From: Rhabdobacter roseus
GTDB lineage: Bacteria; Bacteroidota; Bacteroidia; Cytophagales; Spirosomataceae
Direction: 5' to 3'
Assembly (NCBI RefSeq): GCF_014202275.1
Contig: NZ_JACHGF010000011.1
Location: forward strand, 144,895 to 208,894
DNA: 64,000 nucleotides
In this document: one piece after another, positions 18,768 to 26,961 of the stretch
Layout of the letters: every line of letters starts with the position of its first letter
Numbering within the stretch: the first letter of the stretch is position 1
Translations under genes and position numbers: made by a program
Notes under the pieces: model-generated
What the model saw: only the letters and a program-made list of their open reading frames with translations
The model's database searches: none
Told to the model about the DNA's origin: nothing

Positions 18768-19748
18768 CTACTTCATCCAGTAGTCGGCCTCGACCACCCG
18801 GTTTTGGCCATCCTGCCATAAGGCGAAGTTGAAGCCCTTCTGAATGCTATAGGCGCCGTACTCCCCTTTTTTATTCACGGCCAGGTACCCTACTTGAAAA
18901 TCTTTAAAGTCAGCCTTGGTTTTTCCTTTTACAATGCGGCCAATGGCTTCTTCGCAGGCCTGCTGCGGGCTACGCCCCTGACGCATGAGCTCTACCAGCA
19001 GAAACGACCCGAGCGTCCGCATCACAAACTCACCCACGCCCGTTGCGCAGGCCCCACCTACCTCATTATCCACGTAGAGTCCGGCTCCGATGATGGGCGA
19101 GTCGCCCACGCGGCCATGGAGCTTGTAGGCCATGCCGCTGGTGGTGCAGGCTCCGGCCATATCACCCTTGGCGTCCAGGGTTAGCATTCCGATGGTGTCG
19201 TGGCGCTCCACGTTCACGATGGGTTGGTACTTGGCCGTCTTGAGCCATTCTTTCCAGGCTTTCTCCGAGCGGGGCGTCAGCAGGTTTTGTTTTTTAAAGC
19301 CATTTTCGAGCGCAAATTGCAGGGCTCCCGCCCCGCTGAGCATCACGTGCGGGGTTTTTTCCATCACCAGCCGGGCCACCGAGATGGGGTGCATGATGTG
19401 CTCGAGGTAGGTCACGGCCCCGGCGTTGCCTTTCTCGTCCATGATGCAGGCGTCCAGCGTCACGTGGCCGTCGCGGTCGGGCAGGCCCCCCAGGCCCACG
19501 CTGGTGTCGTTGGGGTCGGCTTCCTGTACTTTTACTCCCGCTTCGACGGCATCCAGGGCGCGTCCGTTTTTTTCGAGAATGGCCCGGGCGGCTTCGTTGG
19601 CCTTGAGGCGATCCCAGGTACAGATAGCCATCGGAAAGCCTCCCGCCGTCGGGGCAGGAGCGGGAGTAGCTTCGGCCTGAGTAGCCATTAGGGGCGCCGA
19701 CAGCAAGGCTGCGCCTCCGGTTTGCAGGAATTTACGCCGGTTTAGCAT
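18768..19748 (-). CDS. N4-(beta-N-acetylglucosaminyl)-L-asparaginase (Ntn hydrolase)
   Basis: 326 residues. A twin-arginine signal (NRRKFLQTGGAALLSAPL) leads into the glycosylasparaginase family. The precursor is expected to cut itself before Thr185 in ERHDTIGMLT, making that Thr the nucleophile. GRVGDSPIIGAGLYVDNEVG and GACATGVGE are the substrate-loop signatures. It removes Asn from N-linked GlcNAc-Asn in the periplasm, or acts as an isoaspartyl peptidase; the GDSPIIGAG form favours glycosylasparaginase. Start ATG at 19748 fits the Tat signal exactly. Neighbour on the same strand is the secreted isomerase-like protein, so both may be used on glycoprotein-derived sugars (inference). Confidence 0.9.
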   Translation of the reverse strand: MLNRRKFLQTGGAALLSAPLMATQAEATPAPAPTAGGFPMAICTWDRLKANEAARAILEKNGRALDAVEAGVKVQEADPNDTSVGLGGLPDRDGHVTLDACIMDEKGNAGAVTYLEHIMHPISVARLVMEKTPHVMLSGAGALQFALENGFKKQNLLTPRSEKAWKEWLKTAKYQPIVNVERHDTIGMLTLDAKGDMAGACTTSGMAYKLHGRVGDSPIIGAGLYVDNEVGGACATGVGEFVMRTLGSFLLVELMRQGRSPQQACEEAIGRIVKGKTKADFKDFQVGYLAVNKKGEYGAYSIQKGFNFALWQDGQNRVVEADYWMK

Positions 19749-19854
19749 AGAAAAAAGGAGTGATGAGGTAAAATTGCGTTACTTTGAACTCTCCGCCGAG
19801 CAAAGGCCTCAGACAAAGGAGTCTCGAAGATACGAGCAATTATTAAAAAAATTT

Positions 19855-20688
19855 ATGAATTACCGGCATATCTTACTCATGGATGGCCCCGACCATAAGG
19901 GGCTCATCTACCAGGTAACCCGCGTGCTCTTTGAGCATAACCAAAATATCATCCGGAATAACGAGTACGTGAGCCCCTCGGGCTACTTCTTCATGCGGAC
20001 CGAATTTGAGGGTGAGGCCGACGCCTCGCAACTGCTGGAGGTACTTCGCCGGGAGCTCCCGGAAGGGATTAATCTGCGCCTTAACCCCAAAAAAAAGAAG
20101 GACATTGTGCTGCTGGTGACCAAGGAGCACCACTGCCTGGGCGAGTTGCTGATCCGCTACGCCTTTGATGAGCTGGACGCCACCATCCAGGCCGTCATTA
20201 GCAACTACAACGTGCTGCAGCCGCTCGTCAGTAAGTTCGGGATTCCTTTCCATTACATCTCCCACGAGCATAAGACGCGCCCGGAGCACGAGGAGGCCAT
20301 CCTGCGCACGCTGGACATTTACCAGCCCGAGTACCTGGTGCTGGCCAAGTACATGCGGGTACTTACGGCCGACTTTGTTCAGCACTTCCCGGATCGCATC
20401 GTCAACATCCACCACTCGTTTTTGCCCGCGTTTATCGGGGCCAATCCCTACCGCCAGGCCTACGAGCGGGGCGTCAAGATCATCGGGGCTACGGCGCATT
20501 TTGTCAATAATAACCTCGACGAAGGGCCCATCATTGCGCAGGACGTGAAAAGCGTAGACCACCGCCAAACCGCCACCGACATGGCTACGCTGGGCCGGGA
20601 TACAGAAAAACAGGTACTTTCCAAAGCCCTGAAGCTGGTCTTCAACGACCGCGTATTCATCCATCACAACCGGACCATTATTTTGTAA
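19855..20688 (+). CDS. purU: Formyltetrahydrofolate deformylase
   Basis: 277 residues from the ATG at 19855; an in-frame TTG at 19774 would add 27 residues with no family match. An N-terminal ACT domain (residues 1-80, MDGPDHKGLIYQVTRVLFEH) precedes the formyltransferase domain with NIHHSFLPAFIGANPY (catalytic Asn and His) and LDEGPIIAQDV (catalytic Asp). It hydrolyses 10-formyl-THF to formate and THF in the cytoplasm, supplying formate for PurT and balancing one-carbon pools. It is divergent from the asparaginase and convergent with the DUF4097-like gene. Length matches E. coli PurU (280). Confidence 0.95.
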   Translation: MNYRHILLMDGPDHKGLIYQVTRVLFEHNQNIIRNNEYVSPSGYFFMRTEFEGEADASQLLEVLRRELPEGINLRLNPKKKKDIVLLVTKEHHCLGELLIRYAFDELDATIQAVISNYNVLQPLVSKFGIPFHYISHEHKTRPEHEEAILRTLDIYQPEYLVLAKYMRVLTADFVQHFPDRIVNIHHSFLPAFIGANPYRQAYERGVKIIGATAHFVNNNLDEGPIIAQDVKSVDHRQTATDMATLGRDTEKQVLSKALKLVFNDRVFIHHNRTIIL

Positions 20689-20690
20689 AA

Positions 20691-20720
20691 AAATCAGCCC
20701 GACGAGGGCCGGGCTGATTT
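20691..20720. terminator. Terminator between purU and the DUF4097-like gene
   Basis: AAATCAGCCCG pairs with CGGGCTGATTT. The flanking run of A on the left gives a seven-T tail on the minus strand, so it serves the leftward gene best and purU probably also. Confidence 0.8.
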
Positions 20721-20754
20721 CAACTACGTGGTCTGAGGAAAATCGGGAAAAAGG

Positions 20755-21813
20755 CTACTCCTTGAGCCGGACGTTGCCGTAGGTCGAAACTACCTTGATG
20801 CGCGTACCCGTGCCGTTGCCCACCTGGCCCTCGTACTGCCGGGTACTTTGGCTGGGCTGGCTCCCGCGCACGGCGGGTGGCGAGACGAAGTTAACCTTCA
20901 CGCCCTCGGGGTAGCTGAAGTTGCCGTGGCTGACCGTGACGTTGAACTGGCTCGACTCGGCGGGAAGTACCACCGGTGAGTACGTAGCCCGGATGTCGAC
21001 GTTGGCGGCAGACTGGGGTAGTTGCCCGATACTGAAGCCATCGGAAAAGCTCAGCTTGATGATGCCCGACTCGCGCAAGGTACCTATCTTGGCCTCGGAG
21101 TAGTCGATGTTGGCGTTGAGGCAGCTGACGTCTTTGATGGATAAATTACCCAGCTTATTGATCAGCTGAAGTACCCCCGCCCGATCCAGCTGTAGGTTAC
21201 AGTTGCGCACGTTGAAATTACCGCCCACCACTTCCCCAATGTTGATGTTGCCGTCTACGATCTCCAGGATGTTGCTTTCGTTTTGCAGCTTCGTGGCGTA
21301 AAAATTCCCGTAGCGAGACTCCACCGTGAGCGGGGCCAGGAAGGCCGGTATGGTGGTATCACCAAAGCGGTTGCGGATGCTAAGCGCATTTTCCTTTGGC
21401 ATCGTGACGGTGTAGTCGATCTGGATGGCGTTTTTATCTTCCTTGGTACTTTTCCACGAATTCCAGCTGCTGGAGCCGTAGGCGGCCCGGTCGATGCTCG
21501 TGCGCAGCATGATCTGCTTGCCCTCGCGTTTTTCTTCGATCAGCACCGATCGCAGGTAGCTCAGCGCGCGCTCGTCGGTAGAGGCATTGGCCGTCACGAC
21601 TACCTCCACCCGAATCTCCTTCTTATCCCAGAGGTGAATTTTTACATGCCCGTACTGGTTGTCGATCAGGAGTTGGTCTTTGGTACTTACTTCAAATACC
21701 TTCACCAGCGTTTTTCGCTTTTCGATGAGGGACTCTCCTTCGGCCCAGGCCGATCCGTTCATGACCATGAGCAGCGCAAGAAGACTAAATATACGTGGCG
21801 TTACTTTTTTCAT
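20755..21813 (-). CDS. Exported DUF4097-like beta-solenoid protein
   Basis: 352 residues with a signal peptide (cleavage after SAWA). The remainder consists of repeated short strands with N and G turns (VDGNINIGEVVGGNFNVRNC, LINKLGNLSIKDVSC), the pattern of DUF4097/putative adhesin proteins that fold as a right-handed beta-solenoid. Two short Ser/Trp-rich (SSSWNSWKS) and Pro/Ser-rich stretches interrupt it. Its gene start overlaps the end of the probable anti-sigma gene by 29 bp, and an ECF sigma gene heads the group, so it is probably part of an envelope-stress regulon. Its ligand is unknown. Confidence 0.8.
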   Translation of the reverse strand: MKKVTPRIFSLLALLMVMNGSAWAEGESLIEKRKTLVKVFEVSTKDQLLIDNQYGHVKIHLWDKKEIRVEVVVTANASTDERALSYLRSVLIEEKREGKQIMLRTSIDRAAYGSSSWNSWKSTKEDKNAIQIDYTVTMPKENALSIRNRFGDTTIPAFLAPLTVESRYGNFYATKLQNESNILEIVDGNINIGEVVGGNFNVRNCNLQLDRAGVLQLINKLGNLSIKDVSCLNANIDYSEAKIGTLRESGIIKLSFSDGFSIGQLPQSAANVDIRATYSPVVLPAESSQFNVTVSHGNFSYPEGVKVNFVSPPAVRGSQPSQSTRQYEGQVGNGTGTRIKVVSTYGNVRLKE

Positions 21814-22381
21814 GGCGTTTGTCGGCCTGTTTGATGCGTTGAAGAATGGTTAATTGCTGATTGAGCAGGTCAATCTGCCACTGTAGGTTCTGGATCATGG
21901 CTTGGATCAGCGCCTCCTGATTGGGAGCCTGGGGTAGTTCGGAGCGGAGGTTTTTATAGCTGTGCTCCAGGTGCTCCAGGTCCGTGGCAAACTCGTTGTA
22001 GAGCGCCGGGTTGTCGCTGGTAAGTCGAATGAGCTCGTTTCGTTTTTCCTCAATGGCCTGGTTGTATTGGGTAAATTCCCGGGCGTAGGTAGGGGCCGTG
22101 AGGGCTACCTTGGGGTCCCGGGTGACGCCGTACTCTTTGTTTAGGTAAGAAAGGTAGGAAAGGCCAATGGCTAGCACTAGCCCGGCCGCAATGCGCCAGT
22201 CGAAGTAGGCTTTGCCCCACCAGGCCGGACGACTTTTCTTTGGTACTACGGGAGCCGCTTCACCCAATTGCTCCTCAATGCGCTCCCACAAAGCATCGCT
22301 CGGCTCGAAGGCATCAAAGCCTTCTCGGTTGTCGCGGACAAAGCGCTCAAGCCGATCTTTTTTGTCAGAAGACTTTTTCAT
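21785..22381 (-). CDS. Probable anti-sigma factor, single-pass membrane protein
   Basis: 198 residues. Residues 1-55 are charged and cytoplasmic (RLERFVRDNREGFDAFEPSDALWERIEEQL), residues about 64-80 form the one transmembrane helix (IAAGLVLAIGLSYLSYL), and residues 95-190 are a long periplasmic helical region likely to be coiled coil (LQWQIDLLNQQLTILQRI). This layout, together with position just after an ECF sigma gene, fits an anti-sigma factor of a Bacteroidota type that has no zinc-binding HxxxCxxC motif; none is seen here. The 3' end overlaps the DUF4097-like gene, implying translational coupling. Function is by context. Confidence 0.72.
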   Translation of the reverse strand: MKKSSDKKDRLERFVRDNREGFDAFEPSDALWERIEEQLGEAAPVVPKKSRPAWWGKAYFDWRIAAGLVLAIGLSYLSYLNKEYGVTRDPKVALTAPTYAREFTQYNQAIEEKRNELIRLTSDNPALYNEFATDLEHLEHSYKNLRSELPQAPNQEALIQAMIQNLQWQIDLLNQQLTILQRIKQADKRHEKSNATYI

Positions 22382-22510
22382 TGTTCACTTCCTGTTAAAT
22401 TAGTAAATACTGTTTCAATAGTTGCTTGTATAGGGTTGGAGGATTCTTATTTATTCTAAAAAAATACGGCCCGTCGGTCGCCGGTTATTTTCTTTCGCCT
22501 CTACCCTACT

Positions 22511-23068
22511 TCACTTCATCATTTCCAGCAGCCGCCGCTTGGCCCGCATGTACTGGGTGCGCGAGGTCGTCTCGCTGATACCCAGTACTTCACTTATCTC
22601 TTCGTGGTCGTAGCCTTCAAAAAGGTACAGGCTCAGCACCACACGGTAGCCCTCGGGCAGTTGCTGCATGGTACTTCGTACCCGCTCAATCTCGTACGGA
22701 AAATCGTCTTCCCCGTAAGGTACCTCTTCCGCAGGCTCCCCGTTGCCGTCGGTTTTCTGCCATTCATCAATATCGATCCATTGTACCTTCCGGCTTCGCA
22801 GCTGATTGATGGCCTTGTTGACCACGATCTGCTTGAGCCACGCCCCAAACGTAGACTGCTGCCGAAACTGGTGCAGATGGGTAAACGCGTCCACAAAAGC
22901 CTCCTGCAAAGCATCTTCTGCTTCTCCGACGTGGTTGAGCATCCGCATACACACGTTGAACATGGCTTTGGAGTAGTGCTTGTATAGCTCATACTGGGCT
23001 TTGCGCTCGCCCCGCTTACAACGCTCCACCAGGTCGACGTGTCGGTCGGTGTACAATTTTGTTTCCAA
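22511..23068 (-). CDS. ECF-type RNA polymerase sigma factor
   Basis: 185 residues. Region 2 spans residues 25-95 (YELYKHYSKAMFNVCMRML, then GEAEDALQEAFVDAF and TFGAWLKQIVVNKAIN), region 4 spans about 130-185 (GYRVVLSLYLFEGYDHEEI, then EVLGISETTSRTQYMRAKRR). The codon at 23068 is TTG (METKLYTD) and an in-frame stop lies four codons upstream, so the start is TTG here or an internal GTG. It directs RNA polymerase to a stress or surface regulon; the partner is presumably the membrane protein encoded 129 bp downstream. No operator could be identified. Confidence 0.92.
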   Translation of the reverse strand: METKLYTDRHVDLVERCKRGERKAQYELYKHYSKAMFNVCMRMLNHVGEAEDALQEAFVDAFTHLHQFRQQSTFGAWLKQIVVNKAINQLRSRKVQWIDIDEWQKTDGNGEPAEEVPYGEDDFPYEIERVRSTMQQLPEGYRVVLSLYLFEGYDHEEISEVLGISETTSRTQYMRAKRRLLEMMK

Positions 23069-23202
23069 ACAGAAGGTTTAGTTTTGAACGTTCTGAACCA
23101 AAGACTCCCTCCCAAGAGCGTACGTTGCACGGCCCGCTACAATTTATCATAAAAGTACCTGGCTAGCGCACAGCGCGCACCCGAACAAAGCACGACGGCT
23201 GG

Positions 23203-23228
23203 TTGTTTTTAAAAAGCAAGTACCTTTG
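23203..23228 (+). promoter_or_regulatory. Probable ispH promoter
   Basis: TACCTTTG at 23221-23228 is an exact TAnnTTTG box 34 bp before the ATG; TTGT at 23203-23206 is 14 bp upstream, shorter than usual. The box is fused to the recurrent word (AAGTACCTTTG). Confidence 0.4.
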
Positions 23229-23262
23229 TACTCTCTACTAGCTGTTATTCGCGTACGATCCG

Positions 23263-24489
23263 ATGAAGACTTTCAATATACCCGATTTTTACCGAAGCCG
23301 CATTATCTCGCCCATCAAAGAGTTTCGCCGCCGCCACGACAAGCTCAAGCGCGACTTTACGCCCACGGTGCTGGATTTCGGGCCGGTGCGGTTCCTGATC
23401 GCCCGGCACTTTGGCTTTTGCTACGGCGTCGAGAATGCCATCGACATTGCCTACAAAGCCCTTTCTGAAAATCCTGACAAGCGTATTTTTCTGTTGAGCG
23501 AAATGATTCATAACCCGGACGTCAACCGCGACCTGCAGGAGCGCGGCGTGCGGTTTATCATGGATACCAAGGGAAAATCGCTGATTCCGTGGGAAGCGAT
23601 TCATCAGGATGACATCGTGATCGTACCGGCCTTTGGTACCACGGTGGAGATCCAGGCCAAACTGGCCGAAATCGGCATTGACGCCTACCAGTACGATACT
23701 ACCTGCCCCTTTGTGGAGAAAGTCTGGAACCGGGCGGCGCAGATCGGCCAAAAGCAGTATACCATCGTGGTGCACGGCAAACCCACGCACGAAGAAACCC
23801 GCGCTACCTTTTCGCACAGCCAGCAGTCGGCCCCCACGGTGGTGGTCAGGGACCTGCAGCAGGCCCAGCGCCTGGCTACCTACATTACGGGTGAAACGCC
23901 CGCCGAACGATTTTACGAAGAATTTCAAGGACAGTACTCCGAAGGCTTCAACCCCGCCCGCGACTTGGAGCGCATCGGTGTGGTGAACCAAACTACCATG
24001 CTGGCATCGGATACGCAGGGCATCGCCGACTACCTCAAACAAACGATGATCCGGCATTTTCGGCTGGCTCCGCCCGAGGTAGAAGACCGCTTCGCCAACA
24101 CCCGCGACACGCTCTGCTACGCCACCAACGACAACCAGGACGCTACCTACGCGCTGCTGAAGTACCCCGCCGACCTGGCCCTGGTAGCGGGCGGCTACAA
24201 CAGCTCGAATACCTCGCACCTGGTGGAGCTTTGCGAGGAAAAACTACCTACGTACTTTATTTCGTCGGCCGATAAGCTCCTGGACCAAACGCTGATCCGG
24301 CACTTTGATGGCGCTACCAAAGAGGAAATCACGACGCCCAACTACCTCCCCGACCATACCCCGCTCACGATCATGCTCACCTGCGGCGCCTCCTGCCCCG
24401 ACGCCATCGTGGAGGGGATTCTGCTGCGGCTGCTTTCGTTTTATGAAGGTACCCGGCCCGTGGAGGAAGTAATGGAGGCGTTTGGGTAA
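23263..24489 (+). CDS. ispH: 4-hydroxy-3-methylbut-2-enyl diphosphate reductase
   Basis: 408 residues, the long form of the family; E. coli IspH has 316. It reduces HMBPP to IPP and DMAPP, the last step of the MEP pathway, with a 4Fe-4S cluster. Cluster ligands are Cys53 (FGFCYGVE), Cys148 (DTTCPFV) and Cys285 (DTLCYATND); substrate His residues are H83 (IHNPDV) and H171 (VHGKPTHEE). The extra length comes from an N-terminal 40 residues and an insertion around 205-235. This long type is known from cyanobacteria, plants and many Bacteroidota. IspH feeds carotenoid synthesis, for which cruF is also present in the window. ATG 23263 is a clear start. Confidence 0.95.
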   Translation: MKTFNIPDFYRSRIISPIKEFRRRHDKLKRDFTPTVLDFGPVRFLIARHFGFCYGVENAIDIAYKALSENPDKRIFLLSEMIHNPDVNRDLQERGVRFIMDTKGKSLIPWEAIHQDDIVIVPAFGTTVEIQAKLAEIGIDAYQYDTTCPFVEKVWNRAAQIGQKQYTIVVHGKPTHEETRATFSHSQQSAPTVVVRDLQQAQRLATYITGETPAERFYEEFQGQYSEGFNPARDLERIGVVNQTTMLASDTQGIADYLKQTMIRHFRLAPPEVEDRFANTRDTLCYATNDNQDATYALLKYPADLALVAGGYNSSNTSHLVELCEEKLPTYFISSADKLLDQTLIRHFDGATKEEITTPNYLPDHTPLTIMLTCGASCPDAIVEGILLRLLSFYEGTRPVEEVMEAFG

Positions 24490-25140
24490 GGTACTTCACA
24501 AGGTACCAACCAAAGTACCTTCTTACAGACCCAGCCACGCCTCCCGCTCCTGCTGCTGGCGCAGGTGGTGCCGGGTGTGCATTCCACAAACGCGCAGCCA
24601 TTCTTCGGCGTTTAGCCAGCCAAAGGTTGGGTTGGGGGTTTTGTAAAGGCCGGGGTCGGTACCTACTTCCTGCGCAAGTACCTCTACCTGCCGGACCATG
24701 ACTTCCCATAGCGGCCGGTACTCCGCCCGCGAGCGGGCCACCGGCTCCGGTCCTTGCAGCGCCTCGGGTACCTTAAGCTTGATGGGCGGAAAGCTGTTGT
24801 ACTGAAGTACCTTCCGGCCCGAGTCGTTCATTTCGCCCCCCTCCTGCCCTTTCCGCTTTTCCAGACAACGCTTTACGTTTGCCATAAAAAAGAATGTCGT
24901 AGCCACATACAGGTGCTCGTACATCTGGCCCAGCGACCAGGCTTCTTCGGAAGGTTTGGCCGCAAACTGCTCATCACTGTAGCGGTCCAGCGAGTAGTGG
25001 TAGTGCATCAGGGGGCTGATCAGATCCGTCTGTATGTCCATCAGATAGGTAGTAAAGGTACTTTTGGTTAATAAAGAACGGGAAAAGTACCCCTCAAGTA
25101 CCCCCTTTACTCAAACTGCTGCAAGCGACTATCGTTGAAG
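24481..25140. repeat. Dense cluster of the AAGTACC/GGTACTT/GGTACC word
   Basis: Ten copies in 660 bp by hand count: GGTACTT at 24490 and near 25057, GGTACC at 24502, 24658 and near 24767, and AAGTACC near 24513, 24675, 24804, 25085 and 25096. A random sequence of even composition would have about 0.24. Copies lie both between genes and inside the DinB-like gene. Confidence 0.8.
24523..25041 (-). CDS. DinB-like four-helix protein
   Basis: 172 residues, all helical. MYEHLYVATTFF and GMHTRHHLRQQ supply His residues at the positions that bind a metal in the DinB/YfiT bundle, and W36 (EEAWSLGQMYEHL) matches the family. Members are metal-dependent thiol transferases or nucleases or have no known activity; which applies here is open. 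It is convergent with ispH (33 bp) and upstream of the GHL10 lipoprotein on the opposite side. ATG 25041 gives MDIQTDLISP. Confidence 0.85.
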   Translation of the reverse strand: MDIQTDLISPLMHYHYSLDRYSDEQFAAKPSEEAWSLGQMYEHLYVATTFFFMANVKRCLEKRKGQEGGEMNDSGRKVLQYNSFPPIKLKVPEALQGPEPVARSRAEYRPLWEVMVRQVEVLAQEVGTDPGLYKTPNPTFGWLNAEEWLRVCGMHTRHHLRQQQEREAWLGL

Positions 25141-26681
25141 TACACCCGCAACGGCCCGGCGGGGCGGCCTTCGTTGTGCAGGCGGTCCACGGCCGTGACG
25201 TAGTAGAGGTACTTGCGGCCCGGCTCCATGGTTTTGTCCACGAAGCGCTCGCCCTCATGGCACAGCCCGATGATCCGGCGCGCATCGCGGGCGCTGGGTT
25301 TTTCTTCCGAGTCGAAGCGGTACACCACGTAGTAGCGGGCCGTGTCGCCGTCTTCGGCGGGCTCGGGTTGTTCCCAGAGTAGCTCCAGGCCTTCGGGAGC
25401 CAGGGTTGCTTTGAGGTTTTGGGGGGCTAGCGGCGGTACGTTGTCTTTCCAGGGCATGGTAGGTACCAGCGCCGGGTACTGGTAGAGGTGAGTACGCAGC
25501 GAATCCACAAAGCCCAGGCTGTTGCCCCGCAACGAACGGGAGCTAAAAAAAACGCTGCCGTCGGCCCCCTGCGCGCGCAGGTACCTTACCTGGTTGGGGA
25601 TTTCGGCCGCATTTTGCCAGGTTTTGTCGGTATCCTGGTACCCCACGCGGTAGGCACTCTGCCCAATGTACAGGTGCCGGTCAAACTGGTTTTCGGCCCA
25701 CCAGTCCACCAGATTCCGGAAGGGTACTTTCTTGAACCCCGACGAAAAATAAACCTGCGGGGCGATGTAGTCTACCCAGCCTTCCATGAGCCACTTGCGG
25801 GTATCGGCGTAGAGGTGGTCGTAGGAGGCCAGCCCCCCGAAGGTTTCGGAGCCGTTGGCATCTTCGCGGTGATTCCTCCACACCCCAAAGGGGCTAATAC
25901 CAAACTTGAGGCGTGGATTCAACGCTTCGAGCGCCTCGTGGATTTGTTGGATCAGGAGATTGATGTTGTGCCGTCGCCAGTCGTTTTTGTTGGCAAAACC
26001 CTGCCCGTACTGCCGGTAGGTGGCGTCGTCCTGCAGGACTTGCCCCGGGGCGGCGTAGGGATAAAAATAATCGTCGAAGTGAATGCCGTCTACGTCGTAG
26101 TGGCGGGCCACGTTGACCGTCATGTCAGTGATAAACTGCCGTACTTCGGGCAAGCCGAAGTTGAAGAGCTTATAGCCGTCGTAGCTGAGGATCCAGTTGG
26201 GCTTGGTGCGGCTGATATTCTGAGCCGACACACTCGTAGACGACTTGTGTACCAGGCGGTTCAGGTTGAGCCAGGCGTGGAATTCAAGCCCCCGGCGGTG
26301 GGCTTCTTTTACCATAAATTCCAAAGGATCGTAGAAAGGCTCCGGAGCCCGCCCCTGCTCGCCCGTGAGCCACTCAGACCAGGGCTCGGGGCTTTTGGCA
26401 TAGAAAGCATCACCGGCGGCCCTTACCTGCACAAAAACGGCATTCATCCCTACTCCTTTATGAAAGTTCAGCAGCTCGGCAAACTCCTGCCGTTGCTGGG
26501 CCGGGGTCATGTTCTTGCGGCTCGGCCAGTCGATGTTGTCCACGGTAGCGATCCAGACGGCCCTAAACTCCCGTTTGGGGGGCAAGATAGGTTGTATATC
26601 AGAAGATTGGGCCTGGCAGGCAGTCAATACTACGGAAAACAGAAAGGAAAGGAAGAAAGCCGTAATACAGAAACTTTTCAC
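25107..26681 (-). CDS. GHL10 (DUF187) family glycosidase-like lipoprotein
   Basis: 524 residues. The start is GTG at 26681, fixed by the signal peptide that follows at once and ends in the lipobox VVLTAC. The catalytic-type barrel covers residues about 35-400: EFRAVWIATVDNIDWPS, AVFVQVRAAGDAFY, HAWLNLNR, YDVDGIHFDDYFYPY and DYIAPQVYFSSGFK. This is the glycosyl hydrolase-like 10 family; members are thought to act on peptidoglycan or other glycans outside the cell. The last 85 residues (PQNLKATLAPEGLELLW, YYVVYRF) form a fibronectin type III domain. It is divergent from glycogen synthase. Substrate unknown. Confidence 0.9.
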   Translation of the reverse strand: MKSFCITAFFLSFLFSVVLTACQAQSSDIQPILPPKREFRAVWIATVDNIDWPSRKNMTPAQQRQEFAELLNFHKGVGMNAVFVQVRAAGDAFYAKSPEPWSEWLTGEQGRAPEPFYDPLEFMVKEAHRRGLEFHAWLNLNRLVHKSSTSVSAQNISRTKPNWILSYDGYKLFNFGLPEVRQFITDMTVNVARHYDVDGIHFDDYFYPYAAPGQVLQDDATYRQYGQGFANKNDWRRHNINLLIQQIHEALEALNPRLKFGISPFGVWRNHREDANGSETFGGLASYDHLYADTRKWLMEGWVDYIAPQVYFSSGFKKVPFRNLVDWWAENQFDRHLYIGQSAYRVGYQDTDKTWQNAAEIPNQVRYLRAQGADGSVFFSSRSLRGNSLGFVDSLRTHLYQYPALVPTMPWKDNVPPLAPQNLKATLAPEGLELLWEQPEPAEDGDTARYYVVYRFDSEEKPSARDARRIIGLCHEGERFVDKTMEPGRKYLYYVTAVDRLHNEGRPAGPLRVYFNDSRLQQFE

Positions 26682-26893
26682 TCGGAGATCTGGGGGATTA
26701 GTTTGGACTCGTCAAAGTAACGTATTTTGAAACAAAATTCAGTTGCTACGGTCTATAAACTTAGCGGGCAGGCCAAAGCCAAAGCGTAGGGATCGGAGCG
26801 GGGTGTACGCTTTTTGGACGGGCTCATTTTTTTAATTATTTTTAAAACAGTACGGAGGACATCCTCCAATTTTTTAGGTACATAGTGCTATTT

Positions 26894-26924
26894 TTTGTGA
26901 TTTTGACGAAAAATAGTACCTTTC
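26894..26924 (+). promoter_or_regulatory. Promoter of glycogen synthase
   Basis: TTTG at 26894-26897, 19 bp, then TACCTTTC at 26917-26924 (seven of eight in the -7 box). A small hairpin GGAGG/CCTCC plus T-run lies just upstream at 26854-26876. The predicted transcript starts about 30 bp before the TTG start at 26962. Confidence 0.5.
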
Positions 26925-26961
26925 CTTCCAAACCTCAATTAAGCTTAAACGCATACCCATT

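Noticed and set aside
23245..24219. A 324-codon frame antisense to ispH
   Set aside because: It covers the conserved Cys motifs of IspH on the other strand and has no recognisable domain.
24481..25140. KpnI-like GGTACC sites as evidence of a restriction system
   Set aside because: No restriction or methyltransferase gene is in the window; hosts usually avoid rather than enrich such sites, so the word is treated as an open question instead.
25488..26720. A 410-codon frame antisense to the GHL10 gene
   Set aside because: Same reasoning: the other strand encodes a signal peptide and conserved family motifs; no start context or family match on this strand.
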